Assembly (NCBI GenBank): GCA_963559135.1
Contig: CAUWJP010000023.1
Span: 1 to 52,921 of the forward strand
DNA from: Sellimonas sp963559135
Lineage (GTDB): Bacteria > Bacillota > Clostridia > Lachnospirales > Lachnospiraceae
Length of the DNA stretch: 52,921 nt
Direction: 5' to 3'
Shown piece after piece: positions 51,194 through 52,921 of this stretch. Positions within the stretch are counted from its first letter, which is position 1. The number at the start of each line of letters is the position of its first letter. Both the position numbers and the translations under genes were made by a program. The notes under the pieces are model-generated. The model was given only the letters and a program-made list of their open reading frames with translations, was not told where the DNA came from and did no database searches.

Positions 51194-51721
51194 ATGAAAG
51201 CATTTGAAATTTGGAGTAGCGATATCAACATTGAAGATTGGAGAGAGTTTCTGGTAGAGGACCGGGAACTGAATCCGTGCTTCTATCAGGATAAGGATCA
51301 AAACGAAGCAGAATGGCTTAGAGTTAATGAAATGAACCTGGAGTATTTGGAGAATGAAAGAATCAATCTCAATATCAAGCTTAACAATCCAATCCTTATC
51401 TTGGCAGACTTAGGGTTATGGAATGGAAGAAGACCGGCATATAAGATTATTTCTTCCGGAAATGTAAAAGATATTTTACAGTCTTGTATGGATGGTGATA
51501 CATCATGTCGATGGTACTGTGATGGTAAGAATATTCTTTGCAGAGAAGCACACCACGATGGAGTGAATCATTATGTATACCGTGAAATCCGGAAACCGGA
51601 AACGCTTGAACGCTTCTTACAAAACTTCGTAGCTGGAAGGCCGATTTCTGCTGGAAGCGTGAATTATTACACGCGATCCATTGCTACAGATGTCGGACGT
51701 GTATACGGATTCTGCAAATAA
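51194..51721 (+). CDS. Mobile-element-associated protein of unknown function
   Basis: I do not recognise a named family. The 175-aa protein is soluble, with no signal peptide or membrane helix. It has a conserved-looking core (ILADLGLWNGRRPAYKII, then the EAHHDGVNHYVYRE segment) and ends SVNYYTRSIATDVGRVYGF. From memory, proteins with this core are common in conjugative and integrative elements of gut Firmicutes, but I cannot verify this here. ATG 51194 follows AGGAGGAAATC. The 247-base gap before it holds the divergent recombinase promoter. A hairpin ATGCAGCAAGC/GCTTGCTGCAT (51727-51753) follows without a T run. Confidence 0.65.
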   Translation: MKAFEIWSSDINIEDWREFLVEDRELNPCFYQDKDQNEAEWLRVNEMNLEYLENERINLNIKLNNPILILADLGLWNGRRPAYKIISSGNVKDILQSCMDGDTSCRWYCDGKNILCREAHHDGVNHYVYREIRKPETLERFLQNFVAGRPISAGSVNYYTRSIATDVGRVYGFCK

Positions 51722-51801
51722 TGGAAATGCAGCAAGCAATCAGCTTGCTGCATTGACATTTGCCCCAAAAAAAGGTACAGTAATATCCATGGAGGTTTCT
51801 T

Positions 51802-52473
51802 ATGTACGAAAAGAAATATAATATGACAAAAGAAGAAAATATCTTTTGGGCGAAACGGAATTTGGTTGATTATATATGGAAAAGCGCGAATTTGGAAGGA
51901 ATTGCCATCACATTTCCGGAAACACAAACCATTTTTGAGGGAATCAGTGTTCAGGGAAAAAGCATAGACGATATAAATAGTATTGTTCAGATGAAACATG
52001 GATGGCAGTATGTTTTGTCCACATTGGATGATGAACTGTCCCTTACGTATATTAAAAAGTTGCATCTGGAGCTTGGCAAAATGACGATTATTAATGCTGG
52101 TTCATTCCGAATGGATGAGGTAAGAATTGCAGGCAGTTCTTATATTCCTCCAATGCCAGTTGAATTCGAGGTGAAACAGCACTTGGATGCCATAGTAAAC
52201 AGTTCTGTTGATTGGACAGAAAAGGCGTTGGATCTGATGCTTTATCTTGTCAAAGCTCAATTATTTTACGATGGAAATAAACGCATCGCCATGATGGTTG
52301 CCAATAAAGTGCTGATTTCACATGGTTGCGGAATTCTTTCTGTCTCGCAGGATGATCTGGAGCAGTTTTTTACCCTTTTGGTAGCATATTATGAAGATGA
52401 GAATAGAAAAGAAAAGTTGAAGCTGTTTTTATACGACAAATGTCTGGATGGATTTAAGAAAAGCATCGCATAG
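51802..52473 (+). CDS. Fic-family protein with substituted active-site His
   Basis: Fic proteins transfer AMP or other groups to target proteins, often as toxins. This 223-aa protein has the Fic core with QLFYDGNKR (residues 153-161) where the canonical motif is HxFxDGN(G/K)R: the catalytic His is Gln153. An N-terminal SANLEG (28-33) matches the inhibitory (S/T)xxxE(G/N) motif of self-inhibited Fic proteins. Without the His, classical AMPylation is doubtful, so it may be inactive or use other chemistry. GGAGGTTTCTT precedes ATG 51802. It has its own terminator, which begins within its last codons. Confidence 0.82.
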   Translation: MYEKKYNMTKEENIFWAKRNLVDYIWKSANLEGIAITFPETQTIFEGISVQGKSIDDINSIVQMKHGWQYVLSTLDDELSLTYIKKLHLELGKMTIINAGSFRMDEVRIAGSSYIPPMPVEFEVKQHLDAIVNSSVDWTEKALDLMLYLVKAQLFYDGNKRIAMMVANKVLISHGCGILSVSQDDLEQFFTLLVAYYEDENRKEKLKLFLYDKCLDGFKKSIA

Positions 52474-52486
52474 CGGTGCTTTTTTT
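52462..52486 (+). terminator. Terminator overlapping the Fic stop codon
   Basis: AGCATCGC (52462-52469) pairs with GCGGTGCT (52473-52480) around ATA, with seven T from 52480. The stop codon lies in the loop and stem. Confidence 0.8.
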
Positions 52487-52565
52487 CCGGTACCGGGTTC
52501 CAAATTAGACTTGGATATGTATTTCATATTAGTTTTAACAATGAAATATTAATAGGAGGATTTTT

Positions 52566-52847
52566 ATGGATCGGGCAATATTAGAAAACATCATCGAAAT
52601 GTCTGCACTTTATGGCTGTATGGCTGTCAACGGAGAATTAGATCTGTCTGGAGAAGATTGTTCCGTATCTCGTTTGTATGATAATCTTGAGAATTGGGCA
52701 AAAGAATTTGAGGCAGAATATCAGGAAACCGGAGATTACTATGAAAAAATCGAAGCATTTACAAAGCAAAAATTTGCAGAGCTAGGCTGGATGGAACAGA
52801 AAACTATGGGGGCGACAGAGCCACTGATGGAAATTCCGAGAGTGTAG
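52566..52847 (+). CDS. Small acidic protein of unknown function
   Basis: The 93-aa protein is acidic and mostly helical, with no recognised domain, membrane helix or cysteine motif (two isolated Cys). AGGAGG lies seven bases before the ATG, a strong sign of expression, and a good terminator follows. It stands after the Fic gene within the skin-like element and may be cargo. Confidence 0.6.
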   Translation: MDRAILENIIEMSALYGCMAVNGELDLSGEDCSVSRLYDNLENWAKEFEAEYQETGDYYEKIEAFTKQKFAELGWMEQKTMGATEPLMEIPRV

Positions 52848-52856
52848 AAAGAAAAA

Positions 52857-52884
52857 GACATCGCATGAAGCGGTGTCCTTTTTT
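52857..52884 (+). terminator. Terminator after the 93-aa protein gene
   Basis: GACATCGC (52857-52864) pairs with GCGGTGTC (52870-52877) over eight bases around ATGAA, followed by CTTTTTT. Confidence 0.8.
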
Positions 52885-52921
52885 ATACTGATTATCCTGT
52901 GAAATGATATGAAACAAATAG

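Larger units (their letters stand above)
49153..52921. mobile_element. Skin-like element interrupting sigK (right-hand part)
   Basis: The stretch from the AATGA core to the window end separates the sigK 3' portion from its missing 5' portion. It holds a large serine recombinase at the boundary, then plus-strand genes of mobile-element character: an unknown 175-aa protein, a Fic-family protein and a 93-aa protein. No phage structural, replication or conjugation gene is visible in this part. The total length is unknown, as the left end is not in the window. Confidence 0.8.

Noticed and set aside
1..52921. tRNA genes, CRISPR arrays and insertion sequences
   Set aside because: I saw no cloverleaf-like tRNA sequence with T-loop GGTTCGAATCC, no regularly spaced repeats and no transposase gene. 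A dedicated search could still find a short tRNA I overlooked.

Overview
The window looks like a core-chromosome segment of an endospore-forming low-to-mid GC Firmicute, most likely a Lachnospiraceae-type member of the Clostridia. I infer this from the sporulation genes (spoIVA, a sigK 3' portion, a free-standing Spo0A-type DNA-binding domain), strong AGGAGG ribosome-binding sites, T-box control, RNase J, the IreB-RuvX-DUF1292 trio, type-A RNase P RNA and the style of the proteins. I cannot name a genus from sequence alone. No tRNA, 5S/16S/23S gene or CRISPR array was seen.

Layout. 0.1-6.3 kb: the macromolecular-synthesis cluster dnaG-rpoD, followed by trmK, a Nif3-family gene and a TGS-uridine kinase fusion. 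6.3-8.5 kb, minus strand: aroC and an RluA-family pseudouridine synthase. 8.5-11.7 kb: an L,D-transpeptidase, tgt and yajC. 11.8-18.6 kb: amino-acid synthesis (leuB-ilvD-ilvB-serC-serA) from a clear sigma-A promoter. 18.7-21.8 kb: an unknown membrane-anchored protein, then a T-box leader controlling aroF-aroB. 21.9-23.1 kb: prs on the minus strand. 23.2-29.1 kb: a PDZ/radical-SAM-like DUF512 gene, der, plsY, gpsA and spoIVA. 29.2-31.6 kb: a short CobU-like protein, a precorrin-2 dehydrogenase-like protein, a metallo-beta-lactamase-fold protein, rnhA and the RNase P RNA. 31.7-33.6 kb, minus strand: the Spo0A_C protein and pyrB-pyrI. 33.7-42.3 kb: pheA, a DUF815 ATPase, cysteine desulfidase, a NUDIX protein, prmA-rsmE, a cysteine desulfurase and thiI. 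42.4-48.8 kb: an HPr-like protein without the phosphorylatable histidine (minus), mtaB, ireB-ruvX-DUF1292, rnj, trmR and a U32 protein. Many of these genes act in translation and RNA: tRNA modification (TrmK, Tgt, MtaB, ThiI, TrmR/U32), rRNA and ribosomal protein methylation (RsmE, PrmA), and RNA processing (RNase P, RNase J).

The most striking part is the right end (48.8-52.9 kb). On the minus strand only the 3' portion of sigK is present. It begins exactly at an AATGA sequence in the codons for the conserved Asn-Glu. The same AATGA contains the stop codon of a large serine recombinase lying immediately upstream. This is the architecture of a skin element, a prophage-like insertion excised from sigK in the mother cell during sporulation. 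The element continues past the window end and so far carries the recombinase, an unknown 175-aa protein, a Fic-family protein lacking its catalytic histidine, and a 93-aa unknown protein. The sigK 5' portion should lie beyond the right edge, also on the minus strand.

Other signals of interest are: a 15-bp hairpin that would hide the spoIVA ribosome-binding site, with a SigE-like -10 in its loop; an operator-like inverted repeat in the recombinase promoter; a terminator for the uridine kinase gene embedded antisense in the rluA-family gene; and a T-box whose specifier and acceptor-pairing base do not point to the same tRNA.
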